Origin: Petrolisthes cinctipes
Lineage: Eukaryota; Arthropoda; Malacostraca; Decapoda; Porcellanidae
DNA length: 64,000 bases
Direction of reading: 5' to 3'
NCBI GenBank assembly: GCA_033782935.1
Contig: JAWQEG010001317.1
Coordinates: forward strand, 107,065 to 171,064
In this document: positions 1 through 11,709 of the stretch, in pieces
Layout: each line of letters begins with the position of its first letter
How positions within the stretch are numbered: the stretch's first letter is position 1
Translations under genes and position numbers: made by a program
The notes under the pieces: generated by a model
Database searches by the model: none
The model's input: the letters and a program-made list of their open reading frames with translations, nothing else
Told to the model about the DNA's origin: nothing

Positions 1-84
1 CTTGATGTGGTTTGTCGACACCTGCTGAACCATCAGGTTCTGGAGGAACTTCTGGTACGCCACCCTCGTTTTGGTGGATTTAAG
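1..84 (+). CDS. possible C-terminal end of a gene entering from the left
   Basis: Frame 1 is open from the window edge to a TAG at 82-84, giving 28 residues that end HPRFGGFK. The composition looks protein-like (alternating hydrophobic and charged residues, LLNHQVLEELLVRHPRF), but 28 open codons occur by chance fairly often. I do not recognise the family. A (GT)n microsatellite and an A-rich tract (about 269-285) follow. It could be the last exon of a plus-strand gene whose body lies outside the window, or chance. Confidence 0.3.
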
Positions 85-146
85 TAGGTCATGATGTAAA
101 TATTTGTCTGTATACTTGTGCTTCATTCTGTTATGTTTTCGTGATG

Positions 147-188
147 TGTGTGTGTGTGCACATGTGTGTGTGCTTGTGTGTGTGTGTG
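147..188. repeat. (GT)n microsatellite
   Basis: Interrupted GT/TG dinucleotide runs. Similar short GT or CA runs occur at about 991-1010 and 1132-1146. Confidence 0.85.
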
Positions 189-307
189 ATCATTGGGTTC
201 TCGTGAGTCCCGCCTACTCTTGTGTACAGTTGTCTGCCTATTGACTGACGCTACGGCGCAATGAATTTAAAAAAAAAAAAAAAAGTTGATTGTCATGAAC
301 ATATGTA

Positions 308-558
308 CAGTTGGGGAACAAAGTATCTGGACACTGTTGGCGGCTTCTGGTAACAATGTCAGTGATAAACACGTCAGTAATAGACAAAATTTATTCATTA
401 CTACATAAGGATAACTGATACTGGGTGACTTCGACCAACCACAGACAGTGAAATAAAAGTTATCCTTCAATTCATAATTATTTTCTCATTGATGTGTTTA
501 CTTTTGGGGATGTTGCCAGAAGCCGCCAACAGTGTTCAGATACATTATTCCCCAACTG
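308..558. mobile_element. TA-flanked MITE 1 (Tc1/mariner-like ends)
   Basis: The left end begins CAGTTGGGGAACAAAGTATC and the right end is its near-perfect inverse. The arms pair over about 45 bp, through the GGCGGCTTCTGG segment. TA dinucleotides (306-307 and 559-560) flank both ends, as expected for a Tc1/mariner-type target duplication. The element is about 251 bp and has no transposase reading frame. Its right TA is the left TA of the next element. Confidence 0.8.
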
Positions 559-560
559 TA

Positions 561-723
561 CACCCATCTACAAAAGCGTTGGTCGCCTCACCAAACGGTT
601 CTTGAAGTTTGGGGTTCAATGACTCGAGAATCGAAACACCATACACAACAACATTTTCCAATTGTGAAGCTTGTGGGGTTCATGATTCTGTGGATGAGGC
701 GACAGCGCTTTTGTTGGTGGGTG
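561..723. mobile_element. TA-flanked MITE 2, abutting MITE 1
   Basis: Inverted ends: CACCCATCTACAAAAGCGTT on the left against AGCGCTTTTGTTGGTGGGTG on the right, followed inward by matching GTCGCCTCA/TGAGGCGAC blocks. TA lies at 559-560 and 724-725. About 163 bp, non-coding. Confidence 0.75.
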
Positions 724-725
724 TA

Positions 726-914
726 CACTCGCGGTCAGAAGTTGTGTCCCGATACCCTGGCACGATGATTCGTAACCAGGTGAAGTTGGAAGGTTCGAAC
801 AACAGTATCTTGTGAGGAAAGAGGTGCAAGGTGCATCTTTGTTCGAACCATCGAACTCGTCTGGTTGCGACTCATCTTGTCAGGAAATCAGGACACAACT
901 TCTGACCGCGACTG
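726..914. mobile_element. TA-flanked MITE 3, abutting MITE 2
   Basis: The left end CACTCGCGGTCAGAAGTTGT is matched by the inverted right end ACAACTTCTGACCGCGACTG, with one mismatch. TA lies at 724-725 and 915-916. Inside is a second inverted pair around GGTTCGAACAA and TTGTTCGAACC (about 790-850). Non-coding, about 189 bp. Confidence 0.75.
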
Positions 915-1450
915 TACTTTTTACTACGGTAGGTGGAAAGAACTAGGTAGGACATATACAGTATATCTAATAGTGTGTATAAATAATGCAGGTGTGTGTG
1001 TGTGTGTGTGTAAGAAAGAAACTAATTATCTGTTTCGCAAGTGGTGGATTAGTGTTAGCACAGTCAGCACTGCCTCCGCCTGTTTATGTGGGGTTCAGAG
1101 TTCGAATGAGTTGACTCACTTTTCTGAAGAGCACACACACACACACATAGAGGGGAGAGGGGGGTTAGGAGGTGATTGGCTGCTTGCCATTTAGATGTGT
1201 GTAACTACATGGTAGGGGATGTGTTAAAAACAACAAACTCCGTATAAGTAAGACATCAGTAGTCACCTGACTTTCCCCGAACCATCGCAAAGGAGGATGG
1301 AGACCTTGATGGAGACAGCCTGGGCACGACTACAACTTGGTGTACAAAAATCACTAATGGCTACTCCTCCCCACCTTTATGCCAGAACTGTTAAAATCAA
1401 GTTAAACATCTTCCTTTTGAATGTCTTCAATATAATGCTGCTGCTCGGCG

Positions 1451-1648
1451 CCCCCCGTGATGTGAGGCTTGTGAGCAATACTTTAAGGGTTTTGGCGCCC
1501 CTTCGGCCCCAGCGACTCCCTTTCAGTTCTTCAACTGTTCCTCTTTTCATTTTATTTCCATCCTGCTTGCTGTCACACCTCTCTATCACCTTTCTCTGGC
1601 GCTATATGACCTCGCTGTTGCGGCGTCTAATATCAATCAATCAATCAA
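1451..1648 (+). mobile_element. short SINE-like retroposon, copy 1
   Basis: About 198 bp flanked by a perfect 12-bp direct repeat, TGCTGCTCGGCG, at 1439-1450 and 1649-1660. It contains a GGCGCCCCTTCGGCCCCAGC core, a pyrimidine-rich middle and a (CAAT)n 3' tail. It matches the copy at 16834-17038. The core resembles SINE sequences I remember from decapods; I could not check this. Confidence 0.8.
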
Positions 1649-1728
1649 TGCTGCTCGGCGTCAGGCATTGCCATCATACTTCTCTCACGGTGATGTTCTC
1701 TATCATTCACACATCCTCAGTGAACATC

Positions 1729-1829
1729 TGATTGATTGATTGATATTAGGCGCCGCAACAGCGAGGTCAAATAGCGCCAGAAAAAGGTGATAGAGAGGTG
1801 TGACAGCAAGCAGGAAGGAAATAAAATGT
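1729..1829 (-). mobile_element. short SINE-like retroposon, truncated copy 2
   Basis: Inverse of the 3' half of copy 1: (ATTG)n followed by ATATTAGGCGCCGCAACAGC and the GGTGATAGAGAGGTGTGACA block. It is cut before the core, so it is 5'-truncated, and lies about 80 bp from copy 1 in opposite orientation. Confidence 0.75.
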
Positions 1830-3880
1830 GAACATCTGATGTTTTCTATCACACGTCTCATATGGTTTTTGTCCCAAGCAAGACATCTGCCCAGCATCTA
1901 ATGTCATACAATTCTAATCATGTCTACCTAGGATTGAGTTTGATCTTTCGTCTCTCCAAATATCACATTTTGTTTTCATTTTTTCTCTCGATGCTTACTG
2001 TCCCACTTCTCTATCAACCCTCATATGAAGTCTTTTAGGCCTAAGGCGGGTATCATTTCACCCATTCATGATTACTTAATACATACTTAATGCATGTATA
2101 AAGTAACAATAATTTCTTACCAGTATTAGATGTAGACAATCTCTTACTTATCATAATTAATGTTAATAGGCCTACTTCTATCTTAGTGTGGAAAGCGGTA
2201 AATGTTATATATTTTTATATACTCATTATGAGGTGACTAATTACGGCTTGGATCATTTTATAATATTATCTATATATACGTTTTCCAAACTTGTTACAAT
2301 TAAAGTGCCGATTTAACATTTCCACGCTGAGCCACTTCATTAGCTGTCATGAGGTTCTAACTATGATATCCTCACACACCTTCGACCCCCACAATATCCA
2401 CCAACAACTTATGAAATACATGGTTAGAACAAGATGCCGTGAGACAGTATTATCTCAATAGATACTCATTCCTTTTGTTCTTTTCACTTCCAGCAATTTT
2501 CGTGTCATTATTATATAGGATGATATTTTAGTACAACACCTATATAGGTATGTCACAGGTTAACAACAAGGATGGTGGTGCAATTTATGCTCAGTCTCTA
2601 TTAACTACAATTCACTCACATAGATGACTGATGACGAGGGTTAGTGAAACATCGTTAATTTTAAATTAATCTTAATTTATAAATCAGTAGAAATAATTAT
2701 TTTTTTCTTCACTTGCATACTATGTAAGGAAAAATAATATGTAATATATCTTGTACAGTGAGACTGCTCAGTCTTCTTGCTAGTGTGTGGCAAAAATTAT
2801 TGCACAGTCACTTAGTTTGCGCAGGTATGAATGATAATCTACGGAGCCTTAATGAAAGCCGATTGAAACTCCCAAAAACACCTATAACAAACTACCACCT
2901 TGGCAATCCTAACAGGCCTATTACTGGTTGTAGTCTTTTGGAGTTATTGTGTCTCATAGTGAGGTGTTTTATTGTGTGTGTGGATGTTGCTTTAGTTAGA
3001 TAATATACAAAAATTATTTATATCGACTGTTTGTGCAAGTAATAATTAATGAAAGAATAGCTGACTAAAAGTTTGCTGTGTGCATGTTCCAAGAATCCCA
3101 TTGGTGGATTGGCAGAGTGAGTCATTCGGAATAATATTTTATTAATGGTGGAAATGTGTTTGGGATTATATATATAGTTTATGAATTTAGAACATTTATA
3201 TAATTTCTATGCATCCAAATAATTGAAGTTAATGTAAGAATTATTGGCAGTGTCTCGCAATAATACAGCAAAAAAAAATTATTATAATCACCGTTGGCAA
3301 GTGTGAGTGTGGTGACTGGTCACGTGATGAGAGGGAGGGGGGGTGTATCGGGGGTAACCAAAAGGTGATGGCTGGACTTGCCTTCCCTGCCGGCTTTTAG
3401 TCTGACAGTTCTACTCCTGGTGTGTGGATAGTGTCCCTCTGTGGCGCTTCAGTAATTGGTAATCATTGTGGAAGTTACTCGTAGCTGCCTGACATAACTG
3501 GTAATCCATTCCTTAAGAATCCGTGATATGTTTCCTCTTCAAGATTTTGTTTAATAATTAGGGTAATTGAGGAGCAGGGAGGATTCAGAAAAGGTAGTTG
3601 ACTATAGTCCTTGCGCTTCAAGATGTCCGTTCTGGGTAGGGCAGAACTCCGCAGAAGTTGGAATTCCCCTGGGTGCGATGGTGCCAATTTGACCACTAAC
3701 TTGTAGGGTGGTGGGGAGGCTGGAAATTAATCGAGTAACCCAGTATCGCCTAGGCGTGGCGACATGGGGAAACAACTCGGCGCTGTCAAGTATCATAGAA
3801 TTTATTCAAATCGTTGTTATAATCCTAAAAAGTTAAACACATTGTACAATGCGTACAGCTTCCTTTACTATATACAAAAT
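1830..3880. other. no recognised feature
   Basis: AT-rich DNA with short open frames only. No family, inverted-repeat element or RNA gene could be supported on either strand. A small GC-richer stretch at about 3300-3780 has no recognised content. Confidence 0.5.
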
Positions 3881-4110
3881 ATTTAAAAAAAAATAAAATA
3901 GCACATGTGAAATACGAGAGACGTGTACCAAGATTGATTTGGCAGCATGGCTAGAGGTATATCACGTCGTCTGCCACACCCAGATCGGACTCTTTGGAGC
4001 GCAAGGACTATAATTGTGTGGATCAGATTTTTGCAATCAAATCAACAATGGGGAAATACCTTGGGAAAGTTAAACTGTCTGCTGCTTTCATGGACCAGGA
4101 AAAGGAGGTA

Positions 4111-4246
4111 TGTCAGTCGCGAGCCACAATCTCTAGCATGTCAGTCGCGAGCCACAATCTCTAGCATGTCAGCGCGAGCCACAATCTCTAGCATGTCAGC
4201 GCGAGCCACAATCTCTAGCATGTCAGCGCGAGCCACAATCTCTAGC
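4111..4246. repeat. 27-28-bp tandem repeat, five copies
   Basis: Five consecutive copies of a unit ending GCGAGCCACAATCTCTAG. The first two units are 28 bp with GTCAGTCGCGAG; the later ones are 27 bp with GTCAGCGCGAG. Units are nearly identical and have no spacers. It lies just upstream of a reverse-transcriptase relic and could be part of that element's upstream region. Confidence 0.9.
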
Positions 4247-4537
4247 CCACCTGAGTCGAAGCCAGAGAACTGGAGCAGGCATTTTCTAGACGATAGCCTA
4301 CCCAAAGCCTCCATTGGTTCGAAAGGTGTGTGGTCTCATTTGGTCTCATGATGGTTTGGGTGGGCTGTCGTCCAGAAACAGCCTGCTTCAGATCTCTGGT
4401 TTTGGCTCAGGTGAGATAGGGATTGTGGTTTGAGTGTATTTGATATATGGGTGTTGGTACGCACCTGCTGGAAGAGATTGAAGCCTTCTATGGAGGAACA
4501 AATGGATGTGTTTTATGAAAGGTAGTCTAAGTGAGAA

Positions 4538-5380
4538 GTGTCATGGCATCATGGCATTTCATTATCTTTATGGATGAATGTACGAGAGGTGAAGGCAAAA
4601 GTAGATGGCCTGGGAGCAAGGCTGAAGCTAGATGGAGTGAAATGGTCTCTGGTGACGAGCCTGTTTGCAGCTGATACTGTGTTACTGGCAGACAGTGAGA
4701 GGGAGCTACAGAACGTGGTGAATGAGTTTAAAGGTTTATGTAAGAAAAAGAAACTAAAGGTGAATGGTAAAAGTAAAATGATCGATCCTCTGAGAAGGCA
4801 GAGGTTGAAGTGATCAACCTTGCAAAACCCTTTAGTGTGAGGGTGCCTACTGGGACCAAGTGTGAGATGACTCTGGAGGGTGAGAGGATGAAGTGAAGGA
4901 GTTTAGATATTTAGGAACAATGTTATGTAGATACTGGAGCATGAAAAGAAAAATCAGAACAGTGCGGGGTAGGCAGGTCATTCGCTCTCTAGGGAGAATC
5001 GTGAAGGATAGGAGCGTGAGCATGGAAGTGAAAAGGGAACTTAAATTAGTCTTAACACTAATATATGGAACCGGACACAAGTTTCGAGTAGGTGCGGTGG
5101 AGAAGAGTTACCTGAGAGGAGCATGTGGCCAGACATAAGTAATATTGAGGTGATTTGGTCATACGGAGAGAATGAAGGACGGAGTTCACAAAAGTGTACG
5201 AGAGTGAGGTGGTGGGATTGGAATGAGGCAGACTACCAGCCAGGTGGGTGAACAGAGTAAAGGAGTACATGGAGAGAAATGTGAATGGAAGGGGAAGGCT
5301 TGCTGGAACAGGGAAAACTGAAGACTCCTGCTGTGGCCACACCCTTGGGGGGGGGAGTTCCCGAAGGGAGCGGGATGTCA
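4538..5380 (+). pseudogene. degenerate non-LTR retrotransposon reverse transcriptase (RTE-like)
   Basis: The translated remains fit the C-terminal half of a non-LTR reverse transcriptase. They run from GARLKLDGVKW through an active-site region reading LFAADTVLLADS (expected FADD, here FAAD), then the palm/thumb segment EFRYLGTMLC, GRQVIRSLGRIVKDRSVSM and YLRGACG. Beyond 5138 the next frames give RVKEYMERN and a C-terminal tail at about 5330-5375. At least two frameshifts and stops interrupt it. The clade is assigned from memory of crustacean and fish RTE-type proteins. No endonuclease domain is seen, so it is 5'-truncated and dead. Confidence 0.75.
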
Positions 5381-5389
5381 GAGCTGTAA

Positions 5390-6140
5390 ATATAACTTAA
5401 GTGTGTAAATGTAACTTAATAGGTGTTTTGAAGTACTTTAAACTGTTCTTATGGGCAAAATAAACCGCCTGTTAGTAATTAAATTGACTATAATTGCCGG
5501 TGTCTCTGTACTCATAACATTAATTTGCAGGTGTTGTGAGGAGTGAGGTTATGAGGGAGTAACAGAAGTGTTAACTGGTGTTACTTTCACTACCTTCCTG
5601 CTTTCAGTCTGTCTGCTGTGCTCAATGTTTGAGGATGTGGCTGTTATGATTCTTGCTGTAATCATTGGTAAGAATGAGTTTCAAAGTTTAATAAGACCAA
5701 ATATTTTATATAAATGCCCAGAAATAATTACTATATCCTTACAAATTCATATGAATCATTAACAGGTATTAATTTCCTTTCAAGAAATCTAGCATATGCA
5801 TAAAATTTATTCTGACAGATGTGACCCTCGTGTGATTGACAGGGAACTTTATTGGACAAGGCATAAACATAGTCGTTTGTCAAGGAAATTCACGAAGCTG
5901 TCAAACCCCACACAGACACACCTCAAATGTTCCTGTATTTAGTCATGCAAGTGAGACTGCAACATGGCCTTACAAGGTTGGTACTATTATATTCACTTCA
6001 TTTAGTCTAATGTAATTGGATTTCATTCCCATCAATGATTAATTTATTGCTGAATTTCTTAACGTTTAAATAGCAATGAGTTTTCTCAACCATACAATCA
6101 CAATTTTTGTCTTCACAAGTCGGTTGTGTTTAATATGCTC
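5390..6140. other. no recognised feature
   Basis: AT-rich spacer between two retrotransposon relics. Short open frames only, none with recognisable motifs. Confidence 0.5.
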
Positions 6141-6147
6141 TTTAGTT

Positions 6148-8570
6148 GTTGTTGAAGCTCCTCAAGCTGTCTGGCCGAGCAGCCCCGAGTCCCTGAGGAA
6201 GGCATAACCTGAACCAGGCTTTCCCACAATGCCCTCAGAGTGTGTGTGTGTGTTGTTGGCGAGTGTGGTTGTGTGCATTGCGGTCTTCCATAATGTGTTT
6301 AATAGAATGGGGTGCTGTGTTGCATCCCGGACAGGCATCCACAATGGCTCCATCCAGCTTCTTCTGATATGTCAGAAGGGCCGGGTGGTGGCCACATCAC
6401 AGCCTAGCCAGGTGGACTCTGTCCTCACGGGTAAGGGAGAATTCAGAAGGGTGGATGTCAGCTGAGCGTTGTTCTTGAGTGTTTGGACTGGTGAGTGATA
6501 TTAGTATGGATATGATTCTGGAGACTGGTTTGGGGTGGGCAGGGTATGAGATGATAGTACTTGTGTATGGTGTCGTGTACTGGGTGTTGTTTTGATGATC
6601 ATTGGCATGTGTGGGTGTTCTGCCATGTAGTGTAGTTGGTGGTGTGGGTTTGTGGAGGTTGCAGCAAGTGTTTCTATGTGCTTCTCATGTCAAAGTGGTC
6701 CTTAATCTTGGGGAATTTAGTTTCATGATGTAGGTGGTCTGTAGGCGTGGTAGCCGTGCAGTATGTGATATCTTTAGGGCTCTGTTTTGTATGGTCTGAA
6801 GGATGAGATGAGTCTGTGAGGTTTGAGGCCCAAGCAGGGCTTGCATAATCCATAACTGATCGGATATATTGTTTGTACACAACTGTAGTTGTGGTTTCTT
6901 TGTGTCTAAATGTTGTTCCAGTTAGTGAGAAGGTTAACAGTTGACTTGGTGGGTGCTATTTTAAGTCTGTTTGTGGTGAACCTGCAGACATTATTTTGAG
7001 GTAGGGTTAGAGAATGTGAGTGGCTGTTTCTGCATTTGTGTGTACCTGTGAGTGTTATGTCGTCTGCATATAAGAAGCTACGTGTATTTGTGGTGTCTTG
7101 GGTGTTGGAAGGTCATACATGTATAAATTGAAAAGAGTGGGTGACAGTATAGATCCTTTGGGGACACTGTTGGGGAAACTTCTAATGTTAGATGACTGTC
7201 CAGCAAATTGGCTAGCCATCTTTTTGTGTTATGCATGTTTGTGATGTATATTTTGTTTGTGAGGTTGTGGCGGGGGATGGCATCGAATGCTTTGCTGATG
7301 TCCAGTGTGACGAGGAGTGTTCTGTGTGGGGGGGTCTCTGAGTTGATGCCATCATAGATTCTTTGTGTGAGGTCAGTGAGAAGAGTTGTGAGTATAGTGA
7401 TCTTAAACCATGTTGTGAGGATGCAATAGGAGTGTGTGGTGTGATTAGACTAATAATGAGGCGCTCAGTAACTTTGGAGGGGGTGCAAAGAAGGGTGAGG
7501 GGACGGTGAGACGTGTGGGATCTTTGTTGAGTTTGGGGATAGTGATGATATTTCCATGCTTCCAGATGTTAGGTATTGTTGTGTGAGTGGCTGTAGTTTG
7601 CTGGGTTAGTAAGTGCTTGTATGCCTTGTAGTCCAAGATGTTTAAGGTGTATATTATTGATGTTGTCAGGGCCACAGACAGAAGAGTGATTGAGGTTGTG
7701 GATGATGTGATTCATCTGACGGTTTGTGAATGGTGCATAGCCTAGTCTGAGTCAGTTGGGAAATGTCTCGTACGTCTGATAACTCGTCGGTTTTCAGGGT
7801 GATGATAAAGGTGGCTAGCATGGGAGAAATGTTGGATGAGTGTGTTTGCTTGTTTATTTGAGGGTATTATTTGGTATGATGGGTGCATGTGATTGTGTAG
7901 TGTTGTTGTTGGACAGCGTGTTGCTGTTTAGTTTTGAAGAGTTTGTTGCTGTTTTTGTGGTAAAGTGTGTTGACAAACCTTTGCCAGTTTAGCGTTATCT
8001 ATTCTTTAATTTAATTGTTTATTTGTGTATTAAGTGCTTGTATTTGGTGTACAATGTTGTGTGTGAGGAGCTGGGGATGTGGGTTTGTGCGTCTCGTTGT
8101 CTGATGAGGCCTTGAATTTCTGTTGTAAAATTTTCTTCTGTTGCCTCTCGGGATGTGGTTTGTCTGCGTTTTGTGTAATTGTATTGAATTTTTACACAGC
8201 AGTGATGTTTGTGATTAGTGTACTGTTCAGTGTTTCAAAGTGTTCTGTTTCAGTAGTGAAGGCTTCCCAGTTGGCTCTTTTGTAGTTACTGTACTGGATG
8301 TGGCTGTGGCCAGTTGGGGTTATTCTTGTTTTTGTGGTGATTATGATAGGGAGGTGGTCAGAGCCAAGGATTTTGACCACCCTCCATGATGTTCTGGGGG
8401 CGAGGTTGGGGGAGCAGGTGGTGATGATGGTTGGAAGAGGGCTTGGTGAGGTGTATGTGGGTGTGTTGGTGAGTATTGTTTAATGTAATGTACCCCTGGG
8501 GGGTTGTCCCATGACGTAGACTCAGCCACTCCAGGACCATGTTCTTTAGTTCAAGAAGACCTCATTCAAT
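6148..8570 (-). pseudogene. degenerate Jockey-like non-LTR retrotransposon
   Basis: On the minus strand, right to left, the expected domain order is visible. An endonuclease piece has the GSDHLPI motif (about 8380-8340). The reverse-transcriptase start reads WKHGNIITIPKLNKDPT (about 7570-7510). The palm has TLDISKAFDAIPRH (about 7310-7260). An active-site box (about 7078-7056) should read SYADDITL but carries a 2-nt insertion. The thumb has YIRSVMDYASPAWASNLT (about 6870-6810). Several frame breaks make it non-functional. The 3' region ends in a (CAA)n tail at about 6148, matching a solo 3'-end copy at 36928-36976. The clade call is from motif resemblance. Confidence 0.75.
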
Positions 8571-8699
8571 TGGTTAATTTCTTTAATAGTTGGTGTTTAA
8601 GGCATAATGCAAATAGTGAACCCTTCCAATGGGATATATTTAGTTGTTAGTCGGTGAATAATAGTACATTTGTGGAAGGGAATTTATTTACCCACATGG

Positions 8700-9660
8700 G
8701 GGTCCCTCTATATATATATAGGTTATACCCTATACACTAGCACACCCCTTTAATTGACCATAATGCTCTTGCTTAATCCTAGTTACATTGAAATTATTCT
8801 CCTGGCAAATCATATACCAGTCATATATATTTTACTATCATTCATTCATAACTCTTCCATTACTAAACTAAGGTGTACGGTAGGGTAAGGGAGACCTCCA
8901 TGGAGATAAAAGAACTCCCTTCCCCAACTGCATGTATATGTTTCATTATTGTGAATATATTACACTTAGGAAACGGAAAATATATATATATTTTTTTTTT
9001 TCATTCTACATAGCTGGTGTCCTGCCCCAATACTTGGCTTGTGAGCGAGACGCGATGGATCGTCTAACATTCGGTGAGTGAAGTTTGTTTATAATCCCCA
9101 AGTTTGAGGTTAGATAGTAAGGCCCCGTCCAATACATAAGTTTGGTAGGTGGGTGGCGAGCACGAAAGTGTGGAGCCTGCCGGGAACTGTTCCATCTGGT
9201 AACATTATTAAAGAAGTGAGAGAAATAAACTCTGAGCAGTGCCCGATCGTGTGAACGAGGCCTATAAGGAATGAAGGAAGACATTTTGGATTTAATGTAA
9301 ATATGGCATAAGATGACCAGAACGGGGACTATAGAGTACTCATTAGTGGTTGTAAATGGAATAATTAGTTTGAATTGCCTTCCAAATTACTATGACTGGA
9401 CAAAGCAAGTTTAATGTACCACAGATATTAAGAGCCTTTCAGTATAGAAATAACAGGGTTTGAATTACAGTACTTTAAACTTTTCTGATGTCAAAGGCAA
9501 CAACTTATATTTTTATATAATATTTAGGTCGGTTATTTATATAATTATCATCAGTGTATATATATATATATATACTCAACAAATTGGCAGGTGTTGGACT
9601 GGTTTTCTCATTTCATTAATTTGTTCTATAATTTGACAGTTTGAAAATAATGCTAAAAAA
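8700..9660. other. AT-rich spacer with a small CpG-containing patch
   Basis: Mostly AT-rich with TA microsatellites (about 8711-8721, 8982-8990, 9560-9573). A GC-richer patch at about 9010-9260 contains several CpGs and the string ATGGATCGTCTAACATTCG followed by GTGAGTG. It resembles a tiny coding first exon with a donor, but no downstream exon is identified. Confidence 0.4.
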
Positions 9661-9681
9661 TATATAATGACTGTTATTGTA

Positions 9682-11705
9682 CAGCTGGTCACACTTCCGT
9701 GAGGCCCACCCAGCGTTGTCAACGTTGGCCGAGATAACCCCGAAACACTAGTTGTGAGCTCTGCTCGCTCGAACCATTCACTGGTGGGAGGGAGAAGTAA
9801 GGAGGGATTTGAGGAGGGTAGAGGGGGTGCCTGCCTATACAAGAGAGGTGAGAAATTATTCTTGGGTAGGTGAAAAATGTGTGGAAGCCCAGTTATCAAT
9901 TATTTATATACCGACATTCGTGTCAATTAACATAATTAAATGTAAGATTAAGTTTTTAATATTATGATGTAACACAAAAACAACCGAGGTAATATTATTG
10001 TATACGGTACTTTTTTCGTATAATATTCAATGGTTATCATCAAGCACTAAACGCTGAAAAATTCTTACACAATAACTGAAAAAGAATCATGAACCAGAAA
10101 TGCTCTTTATTAAATGAAACAAATGTGAATACCTTTATATTACATGTGTCAAGTGTTGATACCACTAACACACACTTCCATTTCCCCCTTATCTACCTAA
10201 CAGTTTATAATTGTGTCAAATATCAAGGCTCTCATTATCCCTCACGTGATAGCAGCCTTGTAGTATTCTGGATACTTTTAATAATAGCCTGTTGTATTGA
10301 ATTATTGGAATTTGACTATGAAACCCTTGTTTTGTCATTTGTCTCTTGGTAGCAAAGATTATTATTTGATCTCTATCTCTTTTTCTGTGTGCATGTAATA
10401 TACTTATATAAGCCAGTACACACACACATAACATAATAATGTTGGTGACAGAGGTTTTATCTGTCATGAGTTGCGAGAGAACTATATTCATAATTATTTA
10501 AACATTGTAATAGTTCCATCAAGTAATACATGGGATGCACAGTTGAGGTTTCATCGGACATGTTAATAAAGAAGCTGGCAACTATTTTCAACATTTCTTA
10601 AAATTAAACTTTATTGAAGGAGTGTTAAGGTCTGAAATCCTGTGTTTCCCATCATACAACACCTTCCCAATACTCATACCGTTGTATTTGATGCCGTATT
10701 GGTCTTCACTGTTTTCTGCTACAAGGTTGATATTAGTGTGAATTTCCATATACACCTTGTCTTGTGAACTGACTGACTGCACCACCTTACACATCTTCAA
10801 GTCATCAGGACTGCCAACATGTTGGAGAGGGAATATTTCCACACTCAGTCTTCAATACCCTTACCAGTTTAGTGGTTTTCAACCAACTCATAATCCTCTT
10901 CGAGTATCAAAACTAATGTGGGCTAACGAGACAAGAGTCAACGTCAGTCTCTAATTAATGCAAAAAAAATACAGTTGACAAGCCTGTGGGTGCCAGACGC
11001 ATCTCCCTGGCCTCTGCTCACATGTATTATCTGCCAAAATAAAAAAAATTGCTACCTAGAAATAGATGAAATACTGAGGGATTTATAGTAAATTACCAAA
11101 CAGCACTTGTTCACTATATTCAATACAACGAGCTATTATTAAAAGTATTCAGAATATTACAAGGTTGCTATCACGTGAGGGATAATGAGCCTTGATATTT
11201 GACACGATTATAAACGGTTAGGTAGATACGGGGGAAATGGAAGTGTGTGTTAGTGGTATCAACACTTGACGCATGTAATATAAAGGTATTCACATTTGCT
11301 TCATTTAATAAATAGCATTCTGGTTCATGATTCTTATTCAGTTATTGTGTAAGTACCATGAAATATTATACGAATGTTACCTCAGTTGTTTTTGTGTTGC
11401 ATCATAATATAAAAAAGTTAATCTTACCTTTAACGATGTTAATAATTGACACGAATATCGGTATATAAATAATTAATAACCGGGTGTATTTTCGTACTTT
11501 TATTAAAGCTAACACTCATTTTTCACCTCCCCAAGAATAATTTCTCACCTCTCTTGTATAGGCAGGCACCCCCCCTACCCTCCTCCTTACTTCTCCCTCC
11601 CACCAGTGAATGGTTCGAGCGAGCGGATCTCACAACTAGTGTTTCGGGGTTATCTCGGCCAACGTTGACAACGCTGGGTGGGCCTCGCGGGAGTGTGACC
11701 AGCTG
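9682..11705. mobile_element. large foldback (palindromic) element, copy A
   Basis: About 2.0 kb. The left arm begins CAGCTGGTCACACTTCCGTG and the right end is the inverse, both flanked by TA (9680-9681, 11706-11707). The arms are several hundred bp long: roughly 9682-10360 pairs with 11035-11705, including the GTTGTCAACGTTGGCCGAGA block, the GGTGGGAGGGAG block and the long TATCACGTGAGGGATAATGAG segment. The loop of about 700 bp is not palindromic. The ends fit Tc1/mariner-type target use, but no transposase is seen. The long arms and unique loop suit a foldback-type non-autonomous element. Confidence 0.85.
10588..10975. other. non-palindromic insert shared by both foldback copies
   Basis: The loop of copy A carries a segment also present in copy B (18690-19155). 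On the minus strand a frame of about 80 residues contains DQYGIKYNGMSIGKVLYDGK. On the plus strand a 65-residue frame ends ANETRVNVSL followed by TAA and an A-run. Both frames persist in copy B with substitutions. The minus frame ends near an AATAAA. I recognise neither protein. The A-run at the right edge of the shared segment (8 A in copy A, about 27 in copy B) suggests a retrotransposed transcript captured in the loop. Confidence 0.5.
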
Positions 11706-11709
11706 TACA

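Noticed and set aside
4111..4246. CRISPR-like array
   Set aside because: Units are directly adjacent with no spacers, and the DNA is eukaryotic; it is a plain tandem repeat.
9054..9072. small first exon ATGGATCGTCTAACATTCG followed by GTGAGTG
   Set aside because: No downstream exon or supporting signal; only seven codons.
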